64,000 nt of DNA, taken from the NCBI GenBank assembly GCA_965220245.1, contig CBDCPI010000013.1:1-64000 (forward strand). The letters are read 5' to 3'. The notes under the pieces were generated by a model. It made no database searches. It saw only the letters and a program-made list of their open reading frames with translations, and was not told the DNA's origin. This DNA comes from CBDCPI01 sp965220245. Lineage in GTDB: Bacteria > Chloroflexota > Dehalococcoidia > Lucifugimonadales > UBA3495. The number at the start of each line of letters is the position of its first letter. Position 1 is the stretch's first letter. Below are positions 46,062 through 54,414 of the stretch, in pieces. A program made the position numbers and the translations under genes.

Positions 46062-46268
46062 TTAGATGCTGTCGTCGCCGGCAGTGGGACCGGCTTTTTG
46101 TTTCTCTTCGCTCCTCTTTTCGTCCTCGCCGGTAATAGCGCTCTTGAAGGTGCGAATGCCTCGCCCTAGGGAGGAGCCGATTTCGGGAAATCTTCGGGCG
46201 CCGAAAATGAGCATGATGATCAATAGAATGATCGCCAGTTCGGGGATACCCAGTGGTCCTAGTCTCAT
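46062..46268 (-). CDS. tatA: Twin-arginine translocase subunit TatA
   Basis: A 68-residue TatA: membrane helix (ELAIILLIIMLIFGARRFPEIG) and amphipathic helix (GRGIRTFKSAITGED). The FGARRFPEIG hinge is canonical. The start at 46268 (MRLGPLG) has GAGGG upstream. Standing opposite tatC, it probably supplies the pore-forming TatA for the same translocase. Confidence 0.9.
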   Translation of the reverse strand: MRLGPLGIPELAIILLIIMLIFGARRFPEIGSSLGRGIRTFKSAITGEDEKRSEEKQKAGPTAGDDSI

Positions 46269-46421
46269 GTTACCCTCAATATCTGGACCTAAGGTGTCCT
46301 GCATCATAGCAGAATCGCCTATGACGGGCAATTACTGTAGACGGGATTGAAGGCGAGTTCCGGGAACCGGCGCTTCAGCCGGTGACCGGCTTTAACTCCC
46401 AGTATCCAGGTTACATAATCC

Positions 46422-46451
46422 TTGTAACCTTTAAACGCCCGCTTGTATAAT
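46422..46451 (+). promoter_or_regulatory. Sigma70-type promoter of lpdA
   Basis: TTGTAA, an 18-base spacer and TATAAT predict a transcript with a leader of ~95 bases. Confidence 0.65.
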
Positions 46452-46554
46452 TCCAAGCGACATCAGGCCATGCCCGGTTTCGGGTTAACTGCCTTTGGAA
46501 AACTAGACCGATTCTGGTTGAAATAACCAAAAGGACTAAAACTAGAAGGACTAC

Positions 46555-47940
46555 ATGGAATCCAATTACGACTTGGCGGTGATTGGCGGCGGCCCGGGGG
46601 GGTACGTGGCGGCTATTAGGGCTGCTCAATTGGGCCTCAAGACGGTCCTGATCGAGCGGGAAAACTTGGGCGGAGTTTGCCTCAATTGGGGGTGCATTCC
46701 CAGCAAGGCCCTTCTGAAGAACGCGGAGATAGTTTCCTACCTGCAACGGGCCGACGAGTTTGGCCTAAGATTCGATAACTTCACCGCCGATTACTCGGTA
46801 GCGATGAAGCGCAGCCGGGGCGTAGTAGACCGCATAACTCGGGGTGTGGCATTCCTGCTACGGAAGAACGACGTTGAGCATGTTCCAGGCACCGGTATCC
46901 TGCGGGGCGACGGCATAGTAGAGGTTGCCCCAGACGGACGGACAATCAGGGCCAACAACATCATACTGGCTACCGGCTCTAGGCCCAGGACCATTCCGCC
47001 GCTGCCCGTTGACGGCGACAAGATCATTACCAGCCGGGAAGCCATCGTTCTTGACGACCTGCCCTCGTCCATTGTGATCGTGGGCGGCGGCGCTATTGGG
47101 GTGGAGTTTGCTTTCCTGTATCATACCTACGGCGTGGACGTAACGGTCGTAGAGCTGTTGCCCCGGCTGGTGCCTAGCGAAGACGAAGACATCAGCCCGA
47201 TTCTGGAGCGGAGCTTCGCCCGTCAGGGCATTTCGGTCCTTACCGGGGCCGGGGTTACCGGAGTTGACTCCAGCGGCGATAGCCTGAGAGTCACTGTAGA
47301 CACCGGCGGTGAGTCCCAAGACCTAGCCTGTGATAAAGTCTTGGTGGCTATTGGTGTGCAAGGGAACATCGAGGGTCTTGGGTTGGACCGGGCTGGCGTC
47401 GAAACGGAGGCCGGTTACATCAAAGTAGACGGCCACATGTTGACCAACGTACCGGGAATCTACGCCATCGGTGACGTTACCGGCAAGCTGGCCTTGGCTC
47501 ACGTGGCATCGGCGCAAGCAACCGCGGCCGCCGAGCACCTGGTCGGCATGGACACGGCGGAGTTGGACTACTCCATGATGCCCCGGGCTACCTACTGCCA
47601 ACCCCAAATAGCTAGTTGCGGACTAACCGAAGCCCAAGCGAGGGCGCAGGGGTACGGCGTTCGGGTGGGCACGTTTAATCTGCAAGCCAGCGGCAAAGCT
47701 TTGGCAATGGGAGAGACGGAAGGCATCGTAAAGCTGGTGGTGGACGACCGCTACGGAGAGCTTTTGGGTGGTCACATGATCGGCCCGGAGGTCACCGAGT
47801 TGCTGGGTGAACTGACCATGACCAAGCTGTTGGAGGGGACCACCTTGGAGTTGGGTTGGGCGGTGCACCCCCATCCGTCGCTGTCGGAGATGCTAAAGGA
47901 GGCGGCGCTGAGCGCTGAAGGGCGCGTTATCCACATGTAG
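46555..47940 (+). CDS. lpdA: Dihydrolipoyl dehydrogenase (E3)
   Basis: A flavin disulphide reductase of normal length (461 aa). It has the FAD site GGGPGGYVAAIRAAQLG, redox Cys pair GGVCLNWGCIPSK, NAD site IVGGGAIGVEFA, second FAD motif GIYAIGDVTG, and C-terminal HPHPSLSE with the catalytic His. It reoxidises lipoyl groups of 2-oxo-acid dehydrogenase or glycine cleavage complexes. The E2 gene at 51337 is a probable partner. Confidence 0.95.
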   Translation: MESNYDLAVIGGGPGGYVAAIRAAQLGLKTVLIERENLGGVCLNWGCIPSKALLKNAEIVSYLQRADEFGLRFDNFTADYSVAMKRSRGVVDRITRGVAFLLRKNDVEHVPGTGILRGDGIVEVAPDGRTIRANNIILATGSRPRTIPPLPVDGDKIITSREAIVLDDLPSSIVIVGGGAIGVEFAFLYHTYGVDVTVVELLPRLVPSEDEDISPILERSFARQGISVLTGAGVTGVDSSGDSLRVTVDTGGESQDLACDKVLVAIGVQGNIEGLGLDRAGVETEAGYIKVDGHMLTNVPGIYAIGDVTGKLALAHVASAQATAAAEHLVGMDTAELDYSMMPRATYCQPQIASCGLTEAQARAQGYGVRVGTFNLQASGKALAMGETEGIVKLVVDDRYGELLGGHMIGPEVTELLGELTMTKLLEGTTLELGWAVHPHPSLSEMLKEAALSAEGRVIHM

Positions 47941-48030
47941 CGGCTACGGGCCCGCCGTTCTATCGCGCCCAATTAGCTTACTAAAATCCTGCAAACATCG
48001 GGACAAATTTAGACGTAATTCGTCAACGCA

Positions 48031-48059
48031 TTGTAGCCCGTGGCTATAAGCGTTATACT
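48031..48059 (+). promoter_or_regulatory. Sigma70-type promoter of korAB
   Basis: TTGTAG, a 17-base spacer and TATACT lie about 100 bases before the korA start. Confidence 0.6.
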
Positions 48060-48158
48060 AGACCAGTCGATTAAAAGCAATCATGGTCAATGCCCCGATA
48101 CTACGGCTAGCGCCGGTGAAGCGGGGACCGCTGGAAGAGGAGCGTTAGGAGCACATAT

Positions 48159-49937
48159 ATGGCTTTAGGTAAGTACGATTTTGCTCTTGCCATAGGCGGC
48201 GAAGCCGGGCAAGGAATTGCCACGCCGGGAGACGTTTTGGCCCGCATTTTCGTTCGGCGCGGCTTGCACCTTAGTACCTACAACGCCTACCAGTCGATCA
48301 TCAGGGGCGGGCACATCTTCTTGACTGTCCGGGTAAGCGACCAAGAGATGCTTACCCACGGAGATAAGCTGGACCTGCTGCTTTGTTTGAATCAGGACAC
48401 CATGGATCGGCATTTGGGGCTGATGGGCCCCGGCGGCCGGGTAATCTATAACGGCGACACCGTGACACCGGGTAGCGCGGCCGACGGCGTTCATCTCTGC
48501 CCCATGCCGGTATCCGAGTTGACCAGAAGCCGCAATCGGCTGATCCAGAACACCTTGGCCGTTGGCGCGATTATGGCTTTGATGGGTCTTGACTTCCAAA
48601 TTCTGGAGGAGAGCCTATCCCTCCGGTTTCAACGCCAAGGCCAAGCGGTGGTGGACGAAAACGTAGCCGTCTCTCGAGCCGGTTACGAATACGCCAAAGA
48701 GAACTTTGAACATTTCAAAGGAGAAGTCCCAACTGGTCCCAAACCCTTGGCGGTATGGTCGGGGAATGAAGCCTTGGCGATGGGAGGCGCTGCCGCTGGC
48801 GTCAAGTTCTACGCCGCTTATCCCATGAGCCCCGCCAGCGGAATTCTCCACTGGATGGCCCAAAACGCCCGTAATCTGGGCATTATGGTCCGTCAGGTCG
48901 AGGACGAAATAGGCGTGTCAAACATGGTAATCGGGGCAGCCCACGTGGGTACCCGGGCCATGTGCGCCACCTCGGGCGGCGGGTTTGCGCTGATGAGCGA
49001 GGCGGTGGGATCGGCTAGCATGATGGAAATCCCGGTGGTTTATATCAACGTCCAGCGGGCCGGTCCTTCCACCGGCGTCCCCACCAAGACGGAGCAGGGC
49101 GACCTGTGGCAGACTCTCGGCGCCAGCCAAGGGGACTTTCAGCGCCTCATCGTGTCTCCCAAGGATGCCTTGGACGCCTTTAACACGGTCCCTGAATTGT
49201 TCAACTTGGTCGACAGGGTCCAGTGCCCCGGTATCGTCATCTCCGACTTGCTGATCTCTGAAGGGAGATACAGCGTCGATCCCGACCTTATAAACATGCA
49301 CCCAAAGATTGACCGGGGCGACATAATTACCGAGCACGCGGCGGCCAACGGTTACCTCCGCTATAAGGACACGGAAAGCGGTATTTCCCCCCGTGCCCTT
49401 CCCGGAGTCGAAGGCTTCCTCCACATCGTCGCAACCGACGAACATGACGAGGACTCTACCCTAATCAGCGACGAGTTTACCAACCCCCACAAGCGCCGCA
49501 TGATGGTGGAGAAGCGGGCCCGTAAGTTTGAGACCCTAGCGCATAGCATCGAGGCCCCCAAGTTGGAAGGTTCAGAGGATGCCGAGGTCACTTTGATCGG
49601 CTGGGGCTCCACTTACGGTGTAATCCGGGAGGCGATGGAGCAACTGGAGCAGCAGGGCGTCAAAGCCAACCAACTGCCCATCAAGTGGATAGTGCCCTTC
49701 CACGGGGACGCGATAAATGAAATCCTGTCCCGCTGCCAGCGGACTATAATTGTCGAGAACAATCACTCCGGCCAATTCCACCGGTATCTCAGAAGTGAGA
49801 CCGGTTTCACCGCCGACGGTCACATCCGCAAGTACGATGGCGAGCCGTTCATGCCCCACCATGTCGTCAACGGCGTGCTGGAGCTAATGGCCGGAAAGAC
49901 CGACATCTTTGTTCCGTACCAGGAAGTTGTTACCTAG
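48159..49937 (+). CDS. korA: 2-oxoacid:ferredoxin oxidoreductase, alpha (gamma-alpha fused)
   Basis: The N-terminal ~190 residues are the gamma domain (AIGGEAGQGIATPGDVLARI). The alpha pyrimidine-binding and C-terminal domains follow (AYPMSPASGILHWMAQ, MCATSGGGFALMSEAVG). This gamma-alpha fusion is the normal KorA form. With KorB it oxidatively decarboxylates 2-oxoglutarate or a similar 2-oxoacid to acyl-CoA, reducing ferredoxin. korB follows 12 bases later. Confidence 0.93.
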   Translation: MALGKYDFALAIGGEAGQGIATPGDVLARIFVRRGLHLSTYNAYQSIIRGGHIFLTVRVSDQEMLTHGDKLDLLLCLNQDTMDRHLGLMGPGGRVIYNGDTVTPGSAADGVHLCPMPVSELTRSRNRLIQNTLAVGAIMALMGLDFQILEESLSLRFQRQGQAVVDENVAVSRAGYEYAKENFEHFKGEVPTGPKPLAVWSGNEALAMGGAAAGVKFYAAYPMSPASGILHWMAQNARNLGIMVRQVEDEIGVSNMVIGAAHVGTRAMCATSGGGFALMSEAVGSASMMEIPVVYINVQRAGPSTGVPTKTEQGDLWQTLGASQGDFQRLIVSPKDALDAFNTVPELFNLVDRVQCPGIVISDLLISEGRYSVDPDLINMHPKIDRGDIITEHAAANGYLRYKDTESGISPRALPGVEGFLHIVATDEHDEDSTLISDEFTNPHKRRMMVEKRARKFETLAHSIEAPKLEGSEDAEVTLIGWGSTYGVIREAMEQLEQQGVKANQLPIKWIVPFHGDAINEILSRCQRTIIVENNHSGQFHRYLRSETGFTADGHIRKYDGEPFMPHHVVNGVLELMAGKTDIFVPYQEVVT

Positions 49938-49949
49938 GGAGGCGATTAA

Positions 49950-50861
49950 ATGACAACAACCCTCGACAGGACCGGAGGACAGCCGGAGATCCAATTAACC
50001 GCCCGAGACTTCAAAGGGATGGTCGACCCTGATTGGTGCCCGGGGTGCGGCGACTTTGGGGTCTTGAACAGCTTGCAACGGTCCTGCGCCGAGCTAGGAC
50101 TCAGGCCCCACGAGATTCTAACGGTGAGCGGCATTGGCTGCTCCTCCAACCTGCCCGGTTACTTCAACTCGTATGGTATGCACACCCTTCACGGCCGGGC
50201 TCTGGCGGTGGCTACCGGGGCCAAACTGGCGAACCACGAGTTGACGGTGATTGTCACCGGCGGCGACGGCGACGGCTACGGTATTGGCGGCAACCATTTC
50301 ATGCACACTGCCCGCCGCAACGTGGACTTGACCTACATTGTGATGAACAACCAGATCTACGGACTGACCACCGGACAGATTTCCCCTACCAGCAGCCTGG
50401 GCATGAGGACCAAGAGCACGCCCTACGGCAGCACCGAGATGCCGGTCAACCCCATTACCTCGGCGATTATGAACGGCGCCACTTTCGTGGCCCGGGGCTA
50501 CAGCGGGGACGTGAGGCACCTTACCGGCCTAATCAAGCAAGCAATCCAACACAAAGGTTTTGCGCTGGTGGATGTTTTCAGCCCCTGCGTAACCTTCAAC
50601 TTGGACAACGGCCACTCCTTCTTCAAAGACCGGGTCAAGAAACTGGAAGACGAGGACCATGACCCCACGGACTGGAAGGCCGCCTGCGAAAAGGGCCTGA
50701 TGTGGGGCGATACCATCTACACTGGCCTGTTCTTGAAGGCGGAAGAGACCCCGGATCTAGGACACCGCGAGCCTGTCTTGGACAATGAGGGGCCTCTGGC
50801 GTGGCGGCCTGTGGGACTGAGCCAGGATAAAGCCGAGGCCATTATCAAAAGGATGATGTAG
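49950..50861 (+). CDS. korB: 2-oxoacid:ferredoxin oxidoreductase, beta
   Basis: The TPP-binding subunit: DWCPGCGDFGVLNSL, then GIGCSSNLPGYF and the TPP signature VTGGDGDGYGIGGNHF with MNNQIYGLTTGQ. It is a full 303 residues. Lack of extra Cys pairs indicates a cluster-poor KorB type that relies on ferredoxin. It forms an operon with korA and ends before a strong terminator. Confidence 0.94.
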   Translation: MTTTLDRTGGQPEIQLTARDFKGMVDPDWCPGCGDFGVLNSLQRSCAELGLRPHEILTVSGIGCSSNLPGYFNSYGMHTLHGRALAVATGAKLANHELTVIVTGGDGDGYGIGGNHFMHTARRNVDLTYIVMNNQIYGLTTGQISPTSSLGMRTKSTPYGSTEMPVNPITSAIMNGATFVARGYSGDVRHLTGLIKQAIQHKGFALVDVFSPCVTFNLDNGHSFFKDRVKKLEDEDHDPTDWKAACEKGLMWGDTIYTGLFLKAEETPDLGHREPVLDNEGPLAWRPVGLSQDKAEAIIKRMM

Positions 50862-50904
50862 CTTTCCAGCCCGGCCCATCGACATGGGCGCCGTTGGACT
50901 GAAG

Positions 50905-50949
50905 AGAGGGTGGGGTTAGTCCGGCTGCTCCGGACTAACCCCACCCTCT
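50905..50949 (+). terminator. 20-bp terminator hairpin of korAB
   Basis: AGAGGGTGGGGTTAGTCCGG, loop CTGCT and the exact complement form a perfect 20-bp stem 44 bases after korB. A T-poor tail follows, but the stem is very strong. Confidence 0.8.
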
Positions 50950-51014
50950 GCTGATTTGAGTGATAGTGAACCCATGGGTTGAATCTCTATTCCAGCCGAT
51001 TATGCCGGACCGCG

Positions 51015-51218
51015 TAACTGTTCAGACTTGCTGAGGCGAATTGACCGAGAGCCACATCCGCAATGCCAGTGCTAACCCCCTCACGACATTCTGCCGCCCA
51101 ACCATCATTCCCGCGCAGGTGGGAATCCAGAAATGTTGAGGAAAAGGGACGTCGCTGGTTACAAATGCTTCTGGATTCCGGCCTTGGGCCGGAATGACGT
51201 ATCAAGTCTGAACAGTTA
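51015..51218. repeat. MITE-like element with internal REP-type palindromes
   Basis: A 16-bp inverted repeat TAACTGTTCAGACTTG (51015-51030 and 51203-51218) encloses ~170 bases. Inside are two ATTCC-type palindromes (CATTCCCGCGCAGGTGGGAA and GGATTCCGGCCTTGGGCCGG) with TTCTGGA/TCCAGAA arms facing each other. This is a common form of dispersed intergenic repeat. Confidence 0.65.
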
Positions 51219-51235
51219 GCGGACCGCCCGACGCC

Positions 51236-51264
51236 TTGCCCTGCCTGGCCGGAACCTATATATT
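51236..51264 (+). promoter_or_regulatory. Sigma70-type promoter of the E2 gene
   Basis: TTGCCC, a 17-base spacer and TATATT, with a ~65-base leader to the TTG start. Confidence 0.5.
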
Positions 51265-51336
51265 CTAGTCGAACCCGCCAAATATCGGGATGGTTCCCCA
51301 GGAATATTCCCTAGAGAGGTCCACAAGGAGGGCGCC

Positions 51337-52719
51337 TTGGCGACATCTATAGTCATGCCCCAGATGGGGTACGACATGCAGGAAGGTACGGTCGTCCGAT
51401 GGCACAAACAAGAAGGGGAGGCCGTGGCCCGTGGCGAGGTTATTGCCGAGATAGAAACCGATAAAGCCACGGTGGAGTACGAAGCTTACGTTGCCGGGGT
51501 GATGCGAAAGATCGTGGCCCAAGAAGGCGTAACCATACCCGTTGGTAGTCTCATTGCCGTGATTGCCGACCCCAACGAGTCTCTGCCGGACGACATCGGG
51601 ATTGAGGAACTTCCAGCCGCAACTCAGCCGCCGGCGCCGCCAACAGCCGAGGCCCCGCAAGCAACGGCCGCGCCTCCGGGGTCTGCTGGCGAGGTGCGGG
51701 CTTCCCCTATCGCCCGGCGTTTGGCCCGGGAGCGGGGTATTGACCTAGCCCTAATTACCGGGACGGGCCCCGGCGGACGGATCGTCGAAGAGGATGTGCT
51801 GGGCTTTCAGCCCGCGCCCACCGAGGCCGCCTCGGCGCCCAGTGGCGAGGTGCGCGCTTCACCCATCGCCCGCCGCTTGGCCCGAGAGCGGGGAATCGAC
51901 CTCTCCAGAATCACTGGCACCGGCCCGGGAGGGCGAATCGTTGAGGACGACGTGCTTGGCTACGACGTGCTTGGCTACCATGAAGCGGTACCGGCTGAGC
52001 CTTCCGGAGACGGCGTTCCCCCGTCCGACGCTCCGGGGGTGGAACGGGTCGAGCTTTCCCGGATGCGCCAGACCATCGCCCGGGTGACCAGCGATAGTAA
52101 ACGGACGGCGCCCCACTTCTACGTGACCGCCGAAGTCGATATGACCAAGGCTATGAACCTGCGGCGGGACATTAACGATACCATTTCCGCAGACAACCGG
52201 GTCAGTGTCAATGACCTTATCGTCAAGGCCTCGACTATGGCCATCGGACGGCATCCCAAGTTCAACTCGTTCTTCCGCGAAGACCACTTGCAGATGAATC
52301 CCTCGATCAACGTGGGGATCGCCATCGCTTTGGAATCGGGACTCATCGTGCCCGGGATTCCGCAATGCGAGAAAAAGAGCTTGGTCGAGATTGCTGCGGC
52401 CAGCCGCGACTTGGCCGCCCGGGCCAACAGCGGCGCCCTGCGGGCCGAAGAGTACACCGGGACTACCTACAGCATCAGTAACCTGGGTATGTTCGACGTC
52501 GACAGCTTTACCGCTATCATTTACCCACCCCACGCTGCTATCCTAGCCGTGGGAACGGTTAAAGAACAGCCGGTGGTGCGGGGTGGTGAAATCACGGTGG
52601 CCCAAATCATGAAGGCCACTCTGTCCGTCGACCACCGGGTGGCCGACGGCGCCGAGGCGGCCCAGTTTCTGTCAGAGATCAAACGGCTCTTGGAGAACCC
52701 GGTTAGCTTGTTGCTGTAG
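51337..52719 (+). CDS. 2-oxo-acid dehydrogenase E2 acyltransferase with two E3-binding domains
   Basis: The start is TTG with AAGGAGG 5 bases upstream. The lipoyl domain (res. 1-80) has ETDKATVEYEAY with the lipoylated Lys. Two peripheral subunit-binding domains then follow, nearly identical: RASPIARRLARERGIDLALI and RASPIARRLARERGIDLSRI, each ending GTGPGGRIVE-DVLG, joined by an Ala/Pro linker. The catalytic acyltransferase domain ends with ATLSVDHRVADGAEAAQFL (catalytic His-Asp). The second binding domain also has a DVLGYDVLGY microduplication. It transfers acyl groups from lipoate to CoA. No E1 gene is in the window. Confidence 0.93.
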   Translation: MATSIVMPQMGYDMQEGTVVRWHKQEGEAVARGEVIAEIETDKATVEYEAYVAGVMRKIVAQEGVTIPVGSLIAVIADPNESLPDDIGIEELPAATQPPAPPTAEAPQATAAPPGSAGEVRASPIARRLARERGIDLALITGTGPGGRIVEEDVLGFQPAPTEAASAPSGEVRASPIARRLARERGIDLSRITGTGPGGRIVEDDVLGYDVLGYHEAVPAEPSGDGVPPSDAPGVERVELSRMRQTIARVTSDSKRTAPHFYVTAEVDMTKAMNLRRDINDTISADNRVSVNDLIVKASTMAIGRHPKFNSFFREDHLQMNPSINVGIAIALESGLIVPGIPQCEKKSLVEIAAASRDLAARANSGALRAEEYTGTTYSISNLGMFDVDSFTAIIYPPHAAILAVGTVKEQPVVRGGEITVAQIMKATLSVDHRVADGAEAAQFLSEIKRLLENPVSLLL

Positions 52720-52761
52720 GGCGGGCCGATTTAAGCCCCAACCTATCGTGGAGGAAACAAC

Positions 52762-54399
52762 GTGGCGAAAATGACCGGCGGGCAGGCCGTGGTAGAGTCT
52801 CTCAAGGCCCAGGGTGTCGATACGGTCTTTGGCATCATATCGGTCCATACCCTTGACCTGTATGATGCGCTGTTCGACAGCCAAGACAGCCTGCGTTTCA
52901 TTGGCGGCCGCCAAGAGTTGGGTTGCGGCTTCATGGCCGATGGGTACGCTCGCGCTACCGGAAAGCCGGGGGTGTTGCTGACCAGCACCGGTCCCGGCGC
53001 CGCCGACTCCGCTGGTGCTTTGGGGGAAGCCTACTTTTCCAGCTCGCCGGTGCTGGAGATAACGACTAACGTAGAGCAAGAGTTCCTGAACGCCGGCAGG
53101 TTGGCTACCCATGAAACGAAAGACCAGTTGGGCATGTTCCGGGCGATCACCGACTGGAACGCGATGATTAATCAGGTGGAGTCAATCCCCGACCACTTGG
53201 TGGAAGCGTTCCAGCGGTTTAGGACCCGGCGGCCCCGGCCCATAGAGCTGGAGATCCCCACGGATTTGTTGGGGCATCAAGCCGAGGTTGAGGTCTTGGG
53301 TCCAAGACAGCCGGAACCACCTTCGGGAGACCCGGTAATGGTGGAGCGGGCCTTGGATATGCTGCTCCAAGCCAAGCGGCCGGTGATTTTCTTGGGCGAG
53401 GAAGTCCAGACCTTGGGTGGAGCCGAAGAAGTGGTCCGCCTGGCCGAGTCTTTGGGCGCGCCCGTGGTCACTGGCGACGGCGCCAAGGGCACCTTCCCCG
53501 AGGACCATCCCCTGTCGTTGGGACAGGCTTTGGGCCGCCGCATCTGGGGCGAGAACCCGGTGCAGGAGTGGCTGGGCGCCTGCGACGTGGCCGTGGTACT
53601 TGGCTCGGCGCTTACCTACCGCACCACCGCCGGGGTAGGCTTGAAGCTGCCGGAGACCATCATACACGTTCTCATGGACGGCGAAACCATCGGCAAGAAT
53701 TACCCCGTGACCGTTCCCATTGAGGCCGATTCCGGGGCGGTGGTCCGCCAATGGTTGAGTGGCATCGCCAACCGCGACGTAAGCAAGGGCGATGCTTACC
53801 AAGCCGAGATCGCGTCGGTAAAGCAGGAAATTTACGAAAACCTAAAGGGGCAGTGGGGCAACGAACTTCGCGCTTTCGAAGCGATTCGCGCCGCTACTCC
53901 AAGGGACACTATTTTCTCCTTGGACCCGACCATAGCCGCTAGTCGGGCCAGCCGCTGCTTGACCATCTACGGCCCGCGGACTTACATGCACCCCCACGGT
54001 TGGGCCGGACTGGGGTTTGCTTTCCCGGCCGGTCTGGGGGCCAAGGCGGGCAAGCCGGAAAGCCCGGTGGTCTGCGTTACCGGCGACGGCGGGTTCCAAT
54101 ACAACTTCCAAGAGTTGGCCACCGCTGCCCAGTACGGCATCCACCCGGTGGTGTTGATGTTCAACGATAACGCTTGGGGTGTGCTCAAGAAGTACCAGGA
54201 GGACCAGTTCAACGGACGCTTGATGGCCACCGAGTTGGTCAATCCTGACTTCGTGAAGCTCTTTGACTCCTACGGCTTCGAGGGCGCCAGGGTTTCGACC
54301 GTAGCCGAACTGACCCGCGCCTTGGAGAACGCGCTGGCCAGCGGCCGCACCCACTTGGTGGAGGTCCAAATTCCCGACGGCATCGGGGCTCTGGTGTAG
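52762..54399 (+). CDS. Thiamine-diphosphate enzyme, acetolactate synthase/benzoylformate decarboxylase-like
   Basis: A three-domain TPP enzyme (545 aa). It has the catalytic Glu in GGRQELGCGFMADGYAR, the central domain KRPVIFLGEEVQ, and the TPP-binding motif VTGDGGFQYNFQEL...FNDNAWG. It lacks sequence features that would identify one substrate. GTG with GAGGAAA upstream is the start. Its stop codon lies in the loop of a hairpin whose right arm contains the start codon of the next gene (ThyX), implying coupled translation. Confidence 0.88.
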   Translation: MAKMTGGQAVVESLKAQGVDTVFGIISVHTLDLYDALFDSQDSLRFIGGRQELGCGFMADGYARATGKPGVLLTSTGPGAADSAGALGEAYFSSSPVLEITTNVEQEFLNAGRLATHETKDQLGMFRAITDWNAMINQVESIPDHLVEAFQRFRTRRPRPIELEIPTDLLGHQAEVEVLGPRQPEPPSGDPVMVERALDMLLQAKRPVIFLGEEVQTLGGAEEVVRLAESLGAPVVTGDGAKGTFPEDHPLSLGQALGRRIWGENPVQEWLGACDVAVVLGSALTYRTTAGVGLKLPETIIHVLMDGETIGKNYPVTVPIEADSGAVVRQWLSGIANRDVSKGDAYQAEIASVKQEIYENLKGQWGNELRAFEAIRAATPRDTIFSLDPTIAASRASRCLTIYGPRTYMHPHGWAGLGFAFPAGLGAKAGKPESPVVCVTGDGGFQYNFQELATAAQYGIHPVVLMFNDNAWGVLKKYQEDQFNGRLMATELVNPDFVKLFDSYGFEGARVSTVAELTRALENALASGRTHLVEVQIPDGIGALV

Positions 54400-54414
54400 A
54401 GCAGAGCCCCGATG
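54381..54414 (+). promoter_or_regulatory. Hairpin over the ThyX start codon
   Basis: CATCGGGGCTCT (end of the TPP gene), a 10-base loop that contains the stop TAG, and AGAGCCCCGATG form a perfect 12-bp stem. The last three bases are the ATG of the ThyX gene. The stem would hide that start until a ribosome finishing the upstream gene opens it. Confidence 0.7.

Noticed and set aside
50960..51010. tRNA-like GGGTTGAATCTC segment
   Set aside because: No acceptor stem or anticodon arm can be folded around it.
46555..52719. A single pyruvate dehydrogenase operon from lpdA to E2
   Set aside because: Each of lpdA, korAB and E2 has its own promoter-like sequence, a strong terminator separates korB from E2, and no E1 gene is present.
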